Assembly (NCBI RefSeq): GCF_900108515.1 | Contig: NZ_FNWW01000002.1 | Span: 124,001-188,000 of the forward strand | Source of the DNA: Halobacillus karajensis | Lineage (GTDB): Bacteria; Bacillota; Bacilli; Bacillales; Halobacillaceae | Length of the DNA stretch: 64,000 nt | Direction: 5' to 3' | Shown here: positions 19,694 through 29,616 of the stretch, piece after piece | How the letters are laid out: each line of letters opens with the position of its first letter | How positions within the stretch are numbered: position 1 is the first letter of the stretch | Made by a program: the position numbers and the translations under genes | The notes under the pieces: generated by a model | What the model saw: the letters and a program-made list of their open reading frames with translations, nothing else | Databases searched by the model: none | What the model was told of the DNA's origin: nothing

Positions 19694-20983
19694 ATGTCAA
19701 CTGTACTTGCATTACTTATTTTCGTAGCTAGCTATGTACTGATTATGACAGAAAAGTTGAATCGGGCACTAGTTGCTATTGCAGGTGGAGTCCTTTTATT
19801 GATGACTAAAGTTTACGAGTGGGAACAAGCTTTTGGATTCATTGATTGGGAGACAGTCGCGCTACTCTTCTCAATGATGGTGCTCGTTTCTATAACGAAG
19901 AAGACTGGAATATTTACGTTTATGGCTATCTGGTTGGCCCAGCTTGTGAAGGGGCGACCTGTACCGCTGTTAATCGTAACGGCTCTTTTCACTGCTGTGG
20001 GATCTGCTTTTTTGGATAATGTCACTACCGTACTATTATTTGTTCCTGTGTTACTATCCCTTGTAGAACGCTTAAAACTTCCTGCATTTCCGTATTTAAT
20101 CCTGACTATTTTTAGTTCAAATATTGGAGGGACGGCTACATTGATCGGAGATCCCCCCAATATAATGATTGGACAGGCCGTTGATCATTTCAGCTTTGTC
20201 TCTTTTCTTTATCATTTAGGACCGGTGGTAGTTATCATTTTCTTCCTCGTTACCACTGGGGTGATTCTGTTATTCCGCAAAGGGTTGACCTACGATAAAG
20301 AATTAGCTGAAAATTTGATGAAAATGGACGCTAAAGAGCACTTGAAAATAACTCCACTACTTATTCAGTCCATCTCTGTCATGCTTCTGACCATCCTCGG
20401 ATTTATGATGCATCCTATTGTTCACATGGATATTACTACGATAGCAGTCAGTGGGGCACTATTGTTATTGTTTTTGTCAGAGAAAGAATTGGACGTAGAA
20501 CATGTCTTTCAGGAAGTTGAATGGGTGACATTGTTTTTCTTTATGGGATTATTTATGCTTGTGGGTGGATTAGAAACGGTGGGAATAATCGATGAGTTAG
20601 CCAGAGGAATGGTTTGGATCTCAGGTGGAGATATGCCTGTAACCTCTATGGTGATGTTATGGAGCGCGGGGATCCTTTCTGGGATTGTCGATAATATCCC
20701 TTTTGTTGCTGCGATGATTCCGGTGGTGCAAGAGCTGCAAGGATACGGGATGATGAACGTGGATCCTGTTTGGTGGTCATTGGCCCTTGGAGCATGCCTT
20801 GGAGGAAATGGCACGCTCGTTGGTGCTTCTGCCAATGTAGTAGTAGCCGGACTTGCTGCCAGCCATAATAAGCCTATCCCTTTCTTGAAGTTCTCTCTAT
20901 ATGGATTCCCTGTGTTAATTTTGTCGTTAATCATTGCGACTATTTATGTGTGGCTTCGGTATTTACTCCCATTTCTATCATAA
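19694..20983 (+). CDS. ArsB/NhaD-family ion transporter
   Basis: A 429-residue polytopic carrier (about 11 helices) of the ion-transporter superfamily that includes NhaD Na+/H+ antiporters and ArsB. Conserved parts are FLDNVTTVLLFVPV (about 98-111), GGTATLIGDPPNIMIG (about 146-161), LSGIVDNIPFVAAMIP and the C-terminal GACLGGNGTLVGASANVV. The GDPPN motif and paired DN motifs are typical of the anion/Na+ permease fold. NhaD function would fit a salt-loving host, but substrate cannot be assigned from sequence. It is transcribed divergently from yrzE. Confidence 0.8.
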   Translation: MSTVLALLIFVASYVLIMTEKLNRALVAIAGGVLLLMTKVYEWEQAFGFIDWETVALLFSMMVLVSITKKTGIFTFMAIWLAQLVKGRPVPLLIVTALFTAVGSAFLDNVTTVLLFVPVLLSLVERLKLPAFPYLILTIFSSNIGGTATLIGDPPNIMIGQAVDHFSFVSFLYHLGPVVVIIFFLVTTGVILLFRKGLTYDKELAENLMKMDAKEHLKITPLLIQSISVMLLTILGFMMHPIVHMDITTIAVSGALLLLFLSEKELDVEHVFQEVEWVTLFFFMGLFMLVGGLETVGIIDELARGMVWISGGDMPVTSMVMLWSAGILSGIVDNIPFVAAMIPVVQELQGYGMMNVDPVWWSLALGACLGGNGTLVGASANVVVAGLAASHNKPIPFLKFSLYGFPVLILSLIIATIYVWLRYLLPFLS

Positions 20984-21043
20984 AACAGTAAAATTAGGTG
21001 ATGTTAACTAGAGGGAAACCTTTAGGAAAGGTCGTGGCTCTGA

Positions 21044-21694
21044 GTGCTTGTACTTAGTATTATCTTTCGTACACTCATCACCTACTTTATAATTTTGCTT
21101 GTTTTTCGTTTTATGGGAAAAAGGGAGATTGGGGAACTAAGCGTAATGGACTTGGTTGTTTTCATTATGCTTGCTGAAATTGCGGTCTTCCTTATCGAGC
21201 AGCCTGACAAGGAAATTTGGAAAGCAGTCGTACCCATGGGAGTTCTCCTCGCTATTCAAATTGGAAGTGCCGTGATTTCACTTAAAAATCAACGTTTTAG
21301 AAATTGGTTTGATGGCAGACCGTCAATTATCATCAAGCATGGCAAAGTGGATGAACATGAAATGAGAAAACAGAGATATAATTTTAATGACCTTCTGTTA
21401 CAACTACGAGAACATGGGATCCAACAGGTGGGGGATGTAGCGTATGCCATCCTTGAGCCATCCGGTAAACTTTCTGTATTTGAAAGAAACGACGACGGGA
21501 GCTCCGGCTATGCTGTCGTTTTAATTGCGGACGGCGAGGTGCAATATAGCGGACTTCACACCATTCGGAAAAACAAACAATGGTTAATGAACGAAGTCCG
21601 TAAACGGGGGTTTCATTCATTACGGGAGGTTTCTTTATGTACGATAAACGAAGAAGGAAACATCCAGATGGATAAAAACAATGAGATCACATAA
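21044..21694 (+). CDS. yrbG: DUF421 membrane protein (YrbG-like)
   Basis: A 216-residue protein with three N-terminal membrane helices (about 1-80) and a cytosolic DUF421/YetF domain (about 85-210). The FRFMGKREIGELSVMDLVVFIMLAEIA and DGRPSIIIKHGKV signatures are family-typical. The start is GTG, with AGGAAAGG about 13 bases upstream, which is a long spacing. B. subtilis yrbG lies in the same neighbourhood, between yrzE and spoVB. Some YetF-family members affect spore membrane properties; the function here is unknown. Confidence 0.85.
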   Translation: MLVLSIIFRTLITYFIILLVFRFMGKREIGELSVMDLVVFIMLAEIAVFLIEQPDKEIWKAVVPMGVLLAIQIGSAVISLKNQRFRNWFDGRPSIIIKHGKVDEHEMRKQRYNFNDLLLQLREHGIQQVGDVAYAILEPSGKLSVFERNDDGSSGYAVVLIADGEVQYSGLHTIRKNKQWLMNEVRKRGFHSLREVSLCTINEEGNIQMDKNNEIT

Positions 21695-21725
21695 AAAATA
21701 ACCGCGTGGATGCGGTTATTTTTTA
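21693..21725. terminator. Bidirectional terminator between yrbG and spoVB
   Basis: AAATAACCGC (21696-21705) / GCGGTTATTT (21712-21721) with a 6-base loop is flanked by A and T runs, so it can stop transcription from both converging genes. It overlaps the last codons of spoVB. Confidence 0.85.
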
Positions 21726-23272
21726 TGAATGATTCGATTCCAAGGAATGAGTTTCCATTCTTCTTTCGTGATTAACTTAAAAGAAAAAAGTAACAAAATG
21801 TATAGAATGGAGAGAACAATTCCCATCGTCAGTAACTGTGAGAGCGGTTTACTTTCAAGAAGCCAGCTGTGCTTCCAGGTGAACCCAACCCCTCCAATAA
21901 CTCCAATTACCATAGCGAATTTAAAAAACATCTGTAAGGGAAAGGTGATCACTTTATATTTCATAAGAACACTCAAGTGTAATAATGTTACAACAACAAC
22001 GCCGACTACAATGGCGATGGCAACCCCATGGATACCAAACTCCGGCCGAGAACTTAAGGCCACAAGTACAATGAATTTAATGACAGCTCCGAGTAATGTG
22101 TTCCACATAGCCGGTCGCGCTAGATCCAATGCTTGTAAGGTTGACTGCAAAGGCGTTTGGATATAATGAAGCAAAAAGAAAGGGGCCATGAACTGTAGCA
22201 TGAAAGAAGCATGACTTGTCCCATAAACGGTTGTAAGAATAACGGCAGGGAAAATCATAAAAATAATGGTAATGAGTCCGCCCGAGGCGATGGATAATCG
22301 GATGGATTGCATTATGCGGTAGTGAATAGTATCAGATTTCCCCTTTGCGGCAGCCTCACTAATGGATGGAACAAGAGCTATAGAAAGGGCATGGGTCAAA
22401 AATGTCGGTAAAAACAGCAATGGTAAGACATATCCAGTTAATTCTCCGTATTGTTTAGTGGAATCAACGGCTGCTATGCCGGCGATGGCTAAACTTTGAG
22501 CTACAAGTATGGGTTCAAAAAAATACGTCAAGGATCCGATAAAACGGCTGCCTGTTGTAGGGAGAGCGATGGTCATCAATTCATTCAGGGTTCTCTTTCC
22601 CTCGCTGATATGTTTAGCCCAAGATTTTCGTAAACGAAAGCTTTTGTGAAGGTTGAATTGTCTCAACATATACAATAACGAGATGAACTCACCTAATACT
22701 GCTGAGGCCATAGCTCCGGCCGCTGCATATTGCACACCATAAGGATAGAGCATTTTGGTGAGCAGGATGACGGAACCAATCCGGACGACTTGCTCAATCA
22801 CTTGCGAAAGAGCTTGAGGTTTCATGTTTTGCCGGCCCTGAAAATAACCACGTATGACTGAGGATATCGCTATAATGGGAATGATAGGTGTGACAGCCAA
22901 TAATGGATACAAGGCTCTTGCATCTGTTAAGAAATACGTGGCGACAACAGGGGCGAGTAGGAATAGTCCTATTGTAAATAGAATGCTTAATGTACCTGTA
23001 ATAGCCAGGGATACTAACAGGATGCGTTTAATTTTACTTTCATTCCCTGTGGCCTCAGCTTCCGATACACGTTTGGAAATAGCCACAGGTAGACCGAATT
23101 GAGTGATGGTAATAGCTAGAATTAGGGTAGGTAAAGCCATCATATAAAGACCTACACCTTCGGGGCCCATGACTCGTGCCACGACTATTCTGTTGATAAA
23201 TCCTAACAAACGAGTGACAAGACCAGCAGCAACTAAAATCAGAGCACCATGCAGAAATGTTTGTTTTGACAT
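21716..23272 (-). CDS. spoVB: Stage V sporulation protein B (MATE/MVF-type flippase family)
   Basis: Polytopic membrane protein (518 aa, about 14 helices) of the MOP exporter superfamily, needed for spore cortex synthesis in B. subtilis, probably by flipping a lipid-linked cortex precursor. It starts MSKQTFLHGALILVAAGLVTRLLG. The ATG at 23272 is preceded by AGAAGG, whereas the in-frame TTG at 23293 lies upstream of that site. RVMGPEGVGLYMMALP and GLPVAISKRVSEA are hallmark segments. It is convergent with yrbG and divergent from comN. Confidence 0.93.
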   Translation of the reverse strand: MSKQTFLHGALILVAAGLVTRLLGFINRIVVARVMGPEGVGLYMMALPTLILAITITQFGLPVAISKRVSEAEATGNESKIKRILLVSLAITGTLSILFTIGLFLLAPVVATYFLTDARALYPLLAVTPIIPIIAISSVIRGYFQGRQNMKPQALSQVIEQVVRIGSVILLTKMLYPYGVQYAAAGAMASAVLGEFISLLYMLRQFNLHKSFRLRKSWAKHISEGKRTLNELMTIALPTTGSRFIGSLTYFFEPILVAQSLAIAGIAAVDSTKQYGELTGYVLPLLFLPTFLTHALSIALVPSISEAAAKGKSDTIHYRIMQSIRLSIASGGLITIIFMIFPAVILTTVYGTSHASFMLQFMAPFFLLHYIQTPLQSTLQALDLARPAMWNTLLGAVIKFIVLVALSSRPEFGIHGVAIAIVVGVVVVTLLHLSVLMKYKVITFPLQMFFKFAMVIGVIGGVGFTWKHSWLLESKPLSQLLTMGIVLSILYILLLFSFKLITKEEWKLIPWNRIIHKK

Positions 23273-23317
23273 ATAATTGATCCGCCTTCTCAAAGAAATG
23301 AATTTCCGCTACAATGA

Positions 23318-23325
23318 AGTATATG
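23318..23325 (-). promoter_or_regulatory. Candidate sigma-E -10 box for spoVB
   Basis: Read on the minus strand this is CATATACT, fitting CATAnAnT, 46 bases before the spoVB start. spoVB belongs to the sigma-E regulon in B. subtilis. No convincing -35 is visible. Confidence 0.4.
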
Positions 23326-23387
23326 CATAGATATGGACAAGGCATGACCCCGTTTTAGAAATCCATTGTGTGAGGAGCATTGTTAAT

Positions 23388-23681
23388 ATGGATCATATAA
23401 AATCCGTTACAAGCTGGAGAAAAGAACTTGGTGTTGTGTTACAAAGCAAAGCAGAGGAGTTTCACTTACTCGGCTATGATCGTGCAACAGCAGATGAAGT
23501 GTGGGATTGTCTTTTGAAAAAGGTCTGGAATGGAACACCGGATAAAAAGCTTCACCAAATTGTTCAGGATATTCTTCATTTACAAAGTCATACCTACACA
23601 AGCTATTTGACTTCGGAGGCTTATCAAAATGATGATTTGCTTGATTCTATTGAAGCTCTGAAAGGACCTTCGGAATATTAA
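23388..23681 (+). CDS. comN: Post-transcriptional regulator ComN
   Basis: A 97-residue protein of the ComN/YrzD family. In B. subtilis ComN promotes accumulation of the comE late-competence mRNA and interacts with DivIVA. The core EEFHLLGYDRATADEVWDCLLKKVW and DILHLQSHTYTSYLTSEAYQ are characteristic. The ATG at 23388 has GAGGAG ten bases upstream; a GTG at 23370 overlaps that site and is unlikely. It lies between spoVB and secDF, as in B. subtilis. Confidence 0.88.
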   Translation: MDHIKSVTSWRKELGVVLQSKAEEFHLLGYDRATADEVWDCLLKKVWNGTPDKKLHQIVQDILHLQSHTYTSYLTSEAYQNDDLLDSIEALKGPSEY

Positions 23682-23729
23682 GAATAAATAATCGTCCCGT
23701 TCCGTTCATGCTCTTAAAGGAGTCTATTG

Positions 23730-23757
23730 TTGCGAAAGTTTGAAAAAGTAGTAGAAT
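23730..23757 (+). promoter_or_regulatory. Candidate sigma-A promoter for secDF
   Basis: TTGCGA (23730-23735), a 16-base spacer and TAGAAT (23752-23757) give a moderate match to the housekeeping consensus, about 100 bases before the secDF start. Confidence 0.4.
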
Positions 23758-23853
23758 AATTACGGGGATTATCATTGATGTCACTTTAAACTTTATACAT
23801 ACCAGCCGATGAATCATTGCATGTGTTCATAGATAAAGGAGGAACAGAACAGT

Positions 23854-26133
23854 ATGGTGAAACGAGGGCGGATCGTCGCCTTTTTTATCGTGGTTTTATT
23901 GCTTGCCACTATGATAGGGACGACTATTAAAGGTGTTACTAAAGATATTAATTTAGGATTGGATCTGCAGGGTGGCTTTGAAATCTTGTATGATGTTGAA
24001 CCATTAGATGAAAATCAGGAAGTCAATGAGAAAGTTCTCGAAGCCACCGCACGTTCTTTAACAGAGCGTGTAGATACACTTGGGATTAGTGAAACAAACA
24101 TCACAATCGAAGATGGTGGACGTATTCGTGTTCAACTTGCGGGGGTAGAAGACCAACAAACGGCCCGAGAGCTATTGTCGACCACCGCTGAACTTTCCTT
24201 TCGTGGAACAGATGGAAAATTGTATATGGATGGGTCAGATTTAGTTGAAGGAAGTGCTCAACAATCTTATCATCCAGACACGAATGAACCAGTGGTCACA
24301 CTAAAGGTGAAGAGTGCATCTAAGTTTTATGATGTTTCTCAAGAAATTTACAATACTCCAAATGATCCGAATACTCCGTATCCAGACGATCTTCTTGTTA
24401 TTTGGCTTGATTATAATGAAGATACAACATTTGCTGAAGAGTGGGGAAAAGAAGATCCTGCTTATATTTCAGCACCAGGGTTCTCTGATGGTCCGGTGCG
24501 AAATAATTCGGTCATGATCAGTGGGGACTTTAGCGTAGAATCAGCTAAACAACTGGCAGATATTTTGAACGCAGGGTCTTTGCCTGTAAATCTTGAAGAG
24601 ACCTATTCCACCTCTGTAGGAGCGCAGTTTGGTGAACAGGCAATGAATAAGACGATCTTTGCAGGGTACATTGGTATTGCTGCTATTTTCTTATTTATGA
24701 TCGCGTACTACAGGTTTCCGGGGATTATCGCTACCCTTACATTAAGTGTTTATATTTATTTAATCCTTGTCGTGTTCGAATGGATGAATGGCGTCTTGAC
24801 CTTACCGGGTATTGCTGCCTTGATTTTAGGAGTCGGTATGGCGGTCGATGCGAACATTATTACTTACGAGCGTATCAAGGAAGAACTGAAGTCAGGGAAA
24901 TCACTGCTTTCTGCATATAAAGCAGGAAACAAACGTTCACTTTCTACAATCCTTGATGCCAACATTACGACATTAATCGCTGCAACTGTATTGTTTATTT
25001 TTGGTACAAGCTCAGTAAAAGGTTTTGCAACGATGTTGATTGTGAGTATACTCGTAAGTTTTATAACTGCTGTGTACGGTACTCGTTTATTTATGAATTT
25101 ATGGGTAAAGAGTCGCTTCTTAAACAAACGACCAAAATGGTTTGGAGTGAAACCTGACGATATTCATGATATCGCTGAAGGAGAGGAAGTAGAAGCGGAA
25201 TTTATGAAACGCAAGTTCGATTTTGTTCAATTTAGAAAGCGTTTCTTTACGATTTCCATAGCTCTTGTGGTAGCTGGAATAATCGCCCTCACTTTCTTCC
25301 GTCTTAATCTTGGAATTGACTTCACCAGTGGTTCGAGGGTATCCATCTTATCGGATGGGGGAATCAGTTCAGAACAAGTGGAAGAGACGATGCAGCAGGA
25401 GTTCGATGTTAATCCAAAACAGGTCATCATCTCTGGGGAAAATAACGAAATTGCCGTTGCCCGTTTCGATGATGAATTAAGCAAAAATAAAATTGGAGAA
25501 ATCCAAAGCTATTATGAAGAAGAATATGGCAATACGCCCAATGTCAGTACCGTGTCGCCAATAGTCGGGCAAGAACTTGCTAAGAATGCTGCATTGGCCG
25601 TTCTATATGCATCGATCGGAATCATTATCTATGTGACGATTCGATTTGAAATCTTCTTTGCAATAACAGCGATAATTGCCTTGTTGCATGATGCATTTTT
25701 CATTCTTGCATTCTTCAGTATAACGAGGCTGGAATTCGATATCACTATTATTGCCGCCATCCTTACGATAGTCGGCTATTCGGTCAATGATACGATTGTT
25801 ACCTTTGATCGAATTCGTGAAAACTTGAAAATGAAGAAAAAAGTCAAATCTTTCAAAGAGTTGGCTGGAATTGTTAACAAGAGTTTAATGCAGACTCTGG
25901 CTCGTAGTTTCAATACGGTTATTACCGTTATTTTTGCCGCAGCCATGCTGTTGTTCTTCGGTGCTTCATCGATTACCAACTTCTCATTCGCGCTGGTTAT
26001 AGGCTTGTTAGCAGGTACGTACTCCTCCCTGTTCATTGCCTCACAACTATGGTTGGTATGGCGTGGCCGCACGATTAAAGAAAAACCTATAAATTACGTG
26101 AAAAAGAAAAGAACAGACGGTCCCCAAGTGTAA
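23854..26133 (+). CDS. secDF: Fused protein translocase subunits SecD and SecF
   Basis: Proton-driven accessory of the SecYEG translocon that pulls exported proteins across the membrane. The 759 residues hold two six-helix halves. The SecD half (about 1-430) has GLDLQGGFEILYDV, a large P1 periplasmic-type loop and the VGMAVDANIITYERIKEE motif of TM4. The SecF half (about 450-740) has GIDFTSGSRV and TIVGYSVNDTIVTFDRIRE. The fusion into one chain is normal for Bacillus. An AAGGAGG site lies 11 bases upstream. Confidence 0.97.
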   Translation: MVKRGRIVAFFIVVLLLATMIGTTIKGVTKDINLGLDLQGGFEILYDVEPLDENQEVNEKVLEATARSLTERVDTLGISETNITIEDGGRIRVQLAGVEDQQTARELLSTTAELSFRGTDGKLYMDGSDLVEGSAQQSYHPDTNEPVVTLKVKSASKFYDVSQEIYNTPNDPNTPYPDDLLVIWLDYNEDTTFAEEWGKEDPAYISAPGFSDGPVRNNSVMISGDFSVESAKQLADILNAGSLPVNLEETYSTSVGAQFGEQAMNKTIFAGYIGIAAIFLFMIAYYRFPGIIATLTLSVYIYLILVVFEWMNGVLTLPGIAALILGVGMAVDANIITYERIKEELKSGKSLLSAYKAGNKRSLSTILDANITTLIAATVLFIFGTSSVKGFATMLIVSILVSFITAVYGTRLFMNLWVKSRFLNKRPKWFGVKPDDIHDIAEGEEVEAEFMKRKFDFVQFRKRFFTISIALVVAGIIALTFFRLNLGIDFTSGSRVSILSDGGISSEQVEETMQQEFDVNPKQVIISGENNEIAVARFDDELSKNKIGEIQSYYEEEYGNTPNVSTVSPIVGQELAKNAALAVLYASIGIIIYVTIRFEIFFAITAIIALLHDAFFILAFFSITRLEFDITIIAAILTIVGYSVNDTIVTFDRIRENLKMKKKVKSFKELAGIVNKSLMQTLARSFNTVITVIFAAAMLLFFGASSITNFSFALVIGLLAGTYSSLFIASQLWLVWRGRTIKEKPINYVKKKRTDGPQV

Positions 26134-26156
26134 AGTTACTTGGAGGATGCTTTTGG

Positions 26157-26192
26157 AAAGACCTTTCTCTCTAAGAGGAAGGTCTTTTTGAT
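26157..26192 (+). terminator. Terminator after secDF
   Basis: AAAGACCTTTCTC (26157-26169) pairs with the following GAGGAAGGTCTTT with one bulge, and ends in TTTTT. Confidence 0.85.
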
Positions 26193-26260
26193 TATTGAAT
26201 CGTGTTTCGGGGTATATCAAATAAGAGAAGCACACAATATAGAAAGGGAGTGTTTGGAAA

Positions 26261-26593
26261 ATGAAAGGACAAAACTACTTGATCCTAGCCTTCATCTTCG
26301 CATTATTGATTGCCGTCTTTGCCGTAATTAATGTGGATCCTGTGCAAGTAAACTATTTATTCGGATCCGGGGAGGCTCCGTTGATTCTTGTGATCCTTAT
26401 TTCTGTTCTATTAGGAAGTCTAGCTACCGCATCTGCAGGAGCCTTACGCTATTTTAGGTTAAAAAAAGAAAACAATCGGTTAAAGGCGATGGCCGCGCCA
26501 TCTCAACAGAATTCCCCTGATCCAAAAGAAGACAAATTGGAGGAAAACAAGGAGTATTCAGAACAGAAACGCTCATCCTCAAATGTCACTTAA
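26261..26593 (+). CDS. yrvD: LapA-domain (DUF1049) membrane protein, YrvD-like
   Basis: A 110-residue protein with two membrane helices (about 5-25 and 42-65) separated by VDPVQVNYLFGSGEAPL, the typical LapA/DUF1049 arrangement. A cytosolic basic-then-acidic coiled tail (about 68-110) follows. AAAGGGAG precedes the ATG. It lies between secDF and recJ, as yrvD does in B. subtilis. Gram-negative LapA proteins assist lipopolysaccharide control; the role in Firmicutes is unknown. Confidence 0.82.
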   Translation: MKGQNYLILAFIFALLIAVFAVINVDPVQVNYLFGSGEAPLILVILISVLLGSLATASAGALRYFRLKKENNRLKAMAAPSQQNSPDPKEDKLEENKEYSEQKRSSSNVT

Positions 26594-26599
26594 TTGCGT

Positions 26600-26628
26600 T
26601 TGCTCCCCCTGGTCCGCTCTTGTATAAT
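26600..26628 (+). promoter_or_regulatory. Candidate sigma-A promoter for recJ-apt
   Basis: TTGCTC (26600-26605), 17-base spacer, TATAAT (26623-26628): a perfect -10 box with a three-of-six -35. It ends 21 bases before the chosen recJ start. Confidence 0.6.
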
Positions 26629-26649
26629 AGATGGGTCAGGGGTGAACTT

Positions 26650-28977
26650 ATGATACAAAGTAAGATGAAATGGAAATTTACATATAGAGACCCAGAGGAA
26701 AGTAATATTGGCTTACCAGGAGTGACACCGTTAACACAGCAACTCTTAGAAAAGAGAGGCATAATGGATCCGGCAGCTGCGGATAGTTTCTTAAATCCGA
26801 CAATAGAGCAATTGCACGATCCGATGCTCATGGACGGAATGCAGCGTGCGGTCACACGTGTGAACGATGCGATTGCTTCTGAGGAACCTATCTTAGTTTT
26901 TGGGGACTATGATGCAGATGGAGTGACCTCCACTTCCGTCATGGTTGAGGCCTTAAGAAAAGCGGGTGCTCTTTGTGACTTTTATATTCCTAACCGTTTT
27001 ACAGAAGGATATGGACCGAACAAAGAAGCTTTCCAATTTGCTTTTGATTCTGGATATACGTTGATTATTACGGTGGATACAGGAATAGCAGCAATTGAAG
27101 AGGCAGCATTTGCAAAAGAACTGGGGATAGATTTGATTATTACAGATCACCACGAAGTCCAAGAAGTTCTTCCTGATGCTTATAGTATTATTCATCCGAA
27201 GACTTCAGCGAATTATCCTTTTCAGGAATTGGCCGGAGTAGGAGTAGCCTTTAAATTCGCCCAGTCTCTCTTAGGTCGTTTTCCTAAGGAGTTCTTGGAT
27301 CTTGTAGTCATTGGTACTATTGCTGATCTTGTTCCACTAAAAGGAGAAAATAGAGTCCTAGCTGCCATAGGGCTGAAGGCGATCTCGCGTTCAACTAGGC
27401 CTGGAATCCAGGCTTTGAGAAAAGTGTGTAACATTGACGGGGAAATGAATGAAGAAACAATAGGGTTTAGCATTGGGCCAAGGCTTAACGCTGTGGGCCG
27501 CTTGCAGGATGCTGGGCCTGCAGTAGATCTTTTGCTTTCTGAAAACCAGGAAGAAGCAGAACAAATAGCTCTCTTTATTAATCAGTTGAATCAGGAACGT
27601 CAAAAAATTGTAACTGCTATTGCGAAAGAAGCTGAAGAAATGGTTTGCTGCAAGGATGGAGAAGCTGAAAATGTCCTCGTTGTGGCAAAAGAAGGTTGGA
27701 ACCCGGGTGTCCTTGGGATCGTCGCCTCTAAGCTTGTGCGCCAGTTCGATCGTCCGGCAATAGTCTTAGCCATAGATGAAGAAAAGGGAGAAGCTAAAGG
27801 TTCTGCACGTAGTATTGATGCGTTTGATCTATTTTCTAATTGTATGGAAGTACGTCACCGATTTAAACATTTCGGAGGGCATGCACAGGCTGCTGGGATG
27901 ACATTGGATATTAACCAAGTGGATGGCTTGAGGGAGGATCTAATTCAATTAGCTCAAGAAAAATTATCGGAAGAAGATTATCAACAAGTATTGGATGTTG
28001 AAACTACCGTTGATTTAACAGATATTACCCTTAAACAAATTGAAGAAGTCAACCAGCTTCGACCGTTTGGAATGGGCAATCCTAAACCACTGTTTCATCT
28101 AAAACACACCCCAAAAGAAGTACGGTTAATAGGGAGTAAAAAAAATCACTTGAAGTTTCAATTCCAAAGTGAACAAACTCGAGTCGATGGAATCGCATTT
28201 GGGATGGGAGACCTTTACCAACAAATATCTCCACATGCTGCTTTGGATGTTGTTGGGGAGCTCGGGATCAATGAATGGAATGGTCGTAAGAATGTACAAG
28301 TGATGATTAAAGATCTAAGTGTGAAAGAATGGCAGTTGTTTGACCATCGCGGTTCCACCCATATTGAAAAGAACATTATGATACCTCCTGAGGAAGCGTT
28401 TGTTGCTGTCGGCTTTCAAGGTGAAACCCAGGCGCCGTGTAATCTTCCTGTCGTTCAGGCCGATTCGGTTACACAAGGAGATTCTTACGATGGAGTGCTC
28501 CTTATTGATTTACCTGGGAGAGTCTCAGAGATGAGAGACCTGTTAACAAAGATAAAAGGGCAGAAAATTTTTGTTTGTTATCATCTAAAGGAGAGTACTT
28601 TTCTAAAAACCTGGCCATCAAGAGACCACTTTAAATGGTTTTATGGTATGCTATTGAAGCGTGGAAGTTTCAACCTTCATAAAGAAGCGGATTTACTTGC
28701 TAAACGTAAAGGTTGGGACAGATCCATGGTGGAATTTATTTCTGAGGTGTTTTTTGAACTCGACTTTGTTAAAATGGAAGACGGGATTATTACAGTTGAA
28801 TCCGAACCTTCACAAAAAGATTTGCAGGAATCTTCGCTTTATCGTGAACGGGAAGAGCAACTTCAAATGGAACGAACCCTTTATTATTCCACATATAATG
28901 AATTGAAGAGTTGGTTTGATCAATATGTAAACCAACCCGTTAAGCACGTCAAGGAGGAAGTAGTGAATGGATTATAA
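26650..28977 (+). CDS. recJ: Single-stranded-DNA-specific exonuclease RecJ
   Basis: 5'-3' single-strand exonuclease in recombination and mismatch/base repair. It has 775 residues. The DHH phosphoesterase core is clear: [13 protein letters not shown] (motif I), TVDTGIA, ITDHHE (DHH motif III) and the DHHA1 segment [11 protein letters not shown]. An OB-fold and a Firmicutes-type C-terminal extension follow. I chose the ATG at 26650, with AGGGGTG upstream; an in-frame ATG at 26620 lies in the promoter region. The 3' end overlaps apt by 11 bases. Confidence 0.96.
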   Translation: MIQSKMKWKFTYRDPEESNIGLPGVTPLTQQLLEKRGIMDPAAADSFLNPTIEQLHDPMLMDGMQRAVTRVNDAIASEEPILVFGDYDADGVTSTSVMVEALRKAGALCDFYIPNRFTEGYGPNKEAFQFAFDSGYTLIITVDTGIAAIEEAAFAKELGIDLIITDHHEVQEVLPDAYSIIHPKTSANYPFQELAGVGVAFKFAQSLLGRFPKEFLDLVVIGTIADLVPLKGENRVLAAIGLKAISRSTRPGIQALRKVCNIDGEMNEETIGFSIGPRLNAVGRLQDAGPAVDLLLSENQEEAEQIALFINQLNQERQKIVTAIAKEAEEMVCCKDGEAENVLVVAKEGWNPGVLGIVASKLVRQFDRPAIVLAIDEEKGEAKGSARSIDAFDLFSNCMEVRHRFKHFGGHAQAAGMTLDINQVDGLREDLIQLAQEKLSEEDYQQVLDVETTVDLTDITLKQIEEVNQLRPFGMGNPKPLFHLKHTPKEVRLIGSKKNHLKFQFQSEQTRVDGIAFGMGDLYQQISPHAALDVVGELGINEWNGRKNVQVMIKDLSVKEWQLFDHRGSTHIEKNIMIPPEEAFVAVGFQGETQAPCNLPVVQADSVTQGDSYDGVLLIDLPGRVSEMRDLLTKIKGQKIFVCYHLKESTFLKTWPSRDHFKWFYGMLLKRGSFNLHKEADLLAKRKGWDRSMVEFISEVFFELDFVKMEDGIITVESEPSQKDLQESSLYREREEQLQMERTLYYSTYNELKSWFDQYVNQPVKHVKEEVVNGL

Positions 28978-29479
28978 AGAGCACATTGCGATCGTTGAAG
29001 ATTGGCCGAAAGAAGGAGTGCAGTTCAAGGATATCACTCCGCTAATGGATAACGGTCCGGCATTTAAAGCAGCGGTTGATGAAATTGTTGAATATGCTAA
29101 AGACAAAGAAATAGATATTGTTGTAGGACCAGAGGCACGGGGATTCATCGTTGGATGTCCGGTTTCCTATGCCTTGGAAATCGGCTTTGCCCCCGTTCGT
29201 AAAGAAGGGAAGTTACCACGTGAAACCATTAAAGTGGATTATGGACTCGAATACGGGAAAGACGTATTAACGATTCATAAAGATGCAATTAAACCTGGTC
29301 AACGTGTGTTGATTATTGATGACCTTCTTGCCACAGGTGGTACAATTGAGGCGACAATTGATCTTGTTGAACAGTTGGGTGGAGAAGTAGCAGGTTGTGC
29401 TTTTTTAATTGAACTCACATATCTTGATGGTCGCAGTAAACTGGATGGACATGATGTCCTTACTTTAATGCAATATTAA
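28967..29479 (+). CDS. apt: Adenine phosphoribosyltransferase
   Basis: Salvages adenine with PRPP to AMP. It has 170 residues, full length. The PRPP-binding motif [17 protein letters not shown] is near residues 118-134, and [20 protein letters not shown] and [11 protein letters not shown] are typical of Apt. An AAGGAGG site lies inside the end of recJ, nine bases upstream, so translation is coupled. The recJ-apt-rel order is the same as in B. subtilis. Confidence 0.97.
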   Translation: MDYKEHIAIVEDWPKEGVQFKDITPLMDNGPAFKAAVDEIVEYAKDKEIDIVVGPEARGFIVGCPVSYALEIGFAPVRKEGKLPRETIKVDYGLEYGKDVLTIHKDAIKPGQRVLIIDDLLATGGTIEATIDLVEQLGGEVAGCAFLIELTYLDGRSKLDGHDVLTLMQY

Positions 29480-29482
29480 TGG

Positions 29483-29517
29483 AAAGAGTGCCCTCTTTTG
29501 GGGCGCTCTTTGTTTTA
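29483..29517 (+). terminator. Terminator after apt
   Basis: AAAGAGTGCCC (29483-29493) / GGGCGCTCTTT (29501-29511) with one G-U pair and TTTT, leaving rel with its own upstream region. Confidence 0.85.
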
Positions 29518-29616
29518 CAATTTTAATGTGGGCTGTTCCCTTTACAAGAAGAGTCCTTTTTTTGATAATGAGAAGCAAATATGCTTTGAAAGTTTTAAAG
29601 AAACTAGGGTGATTGA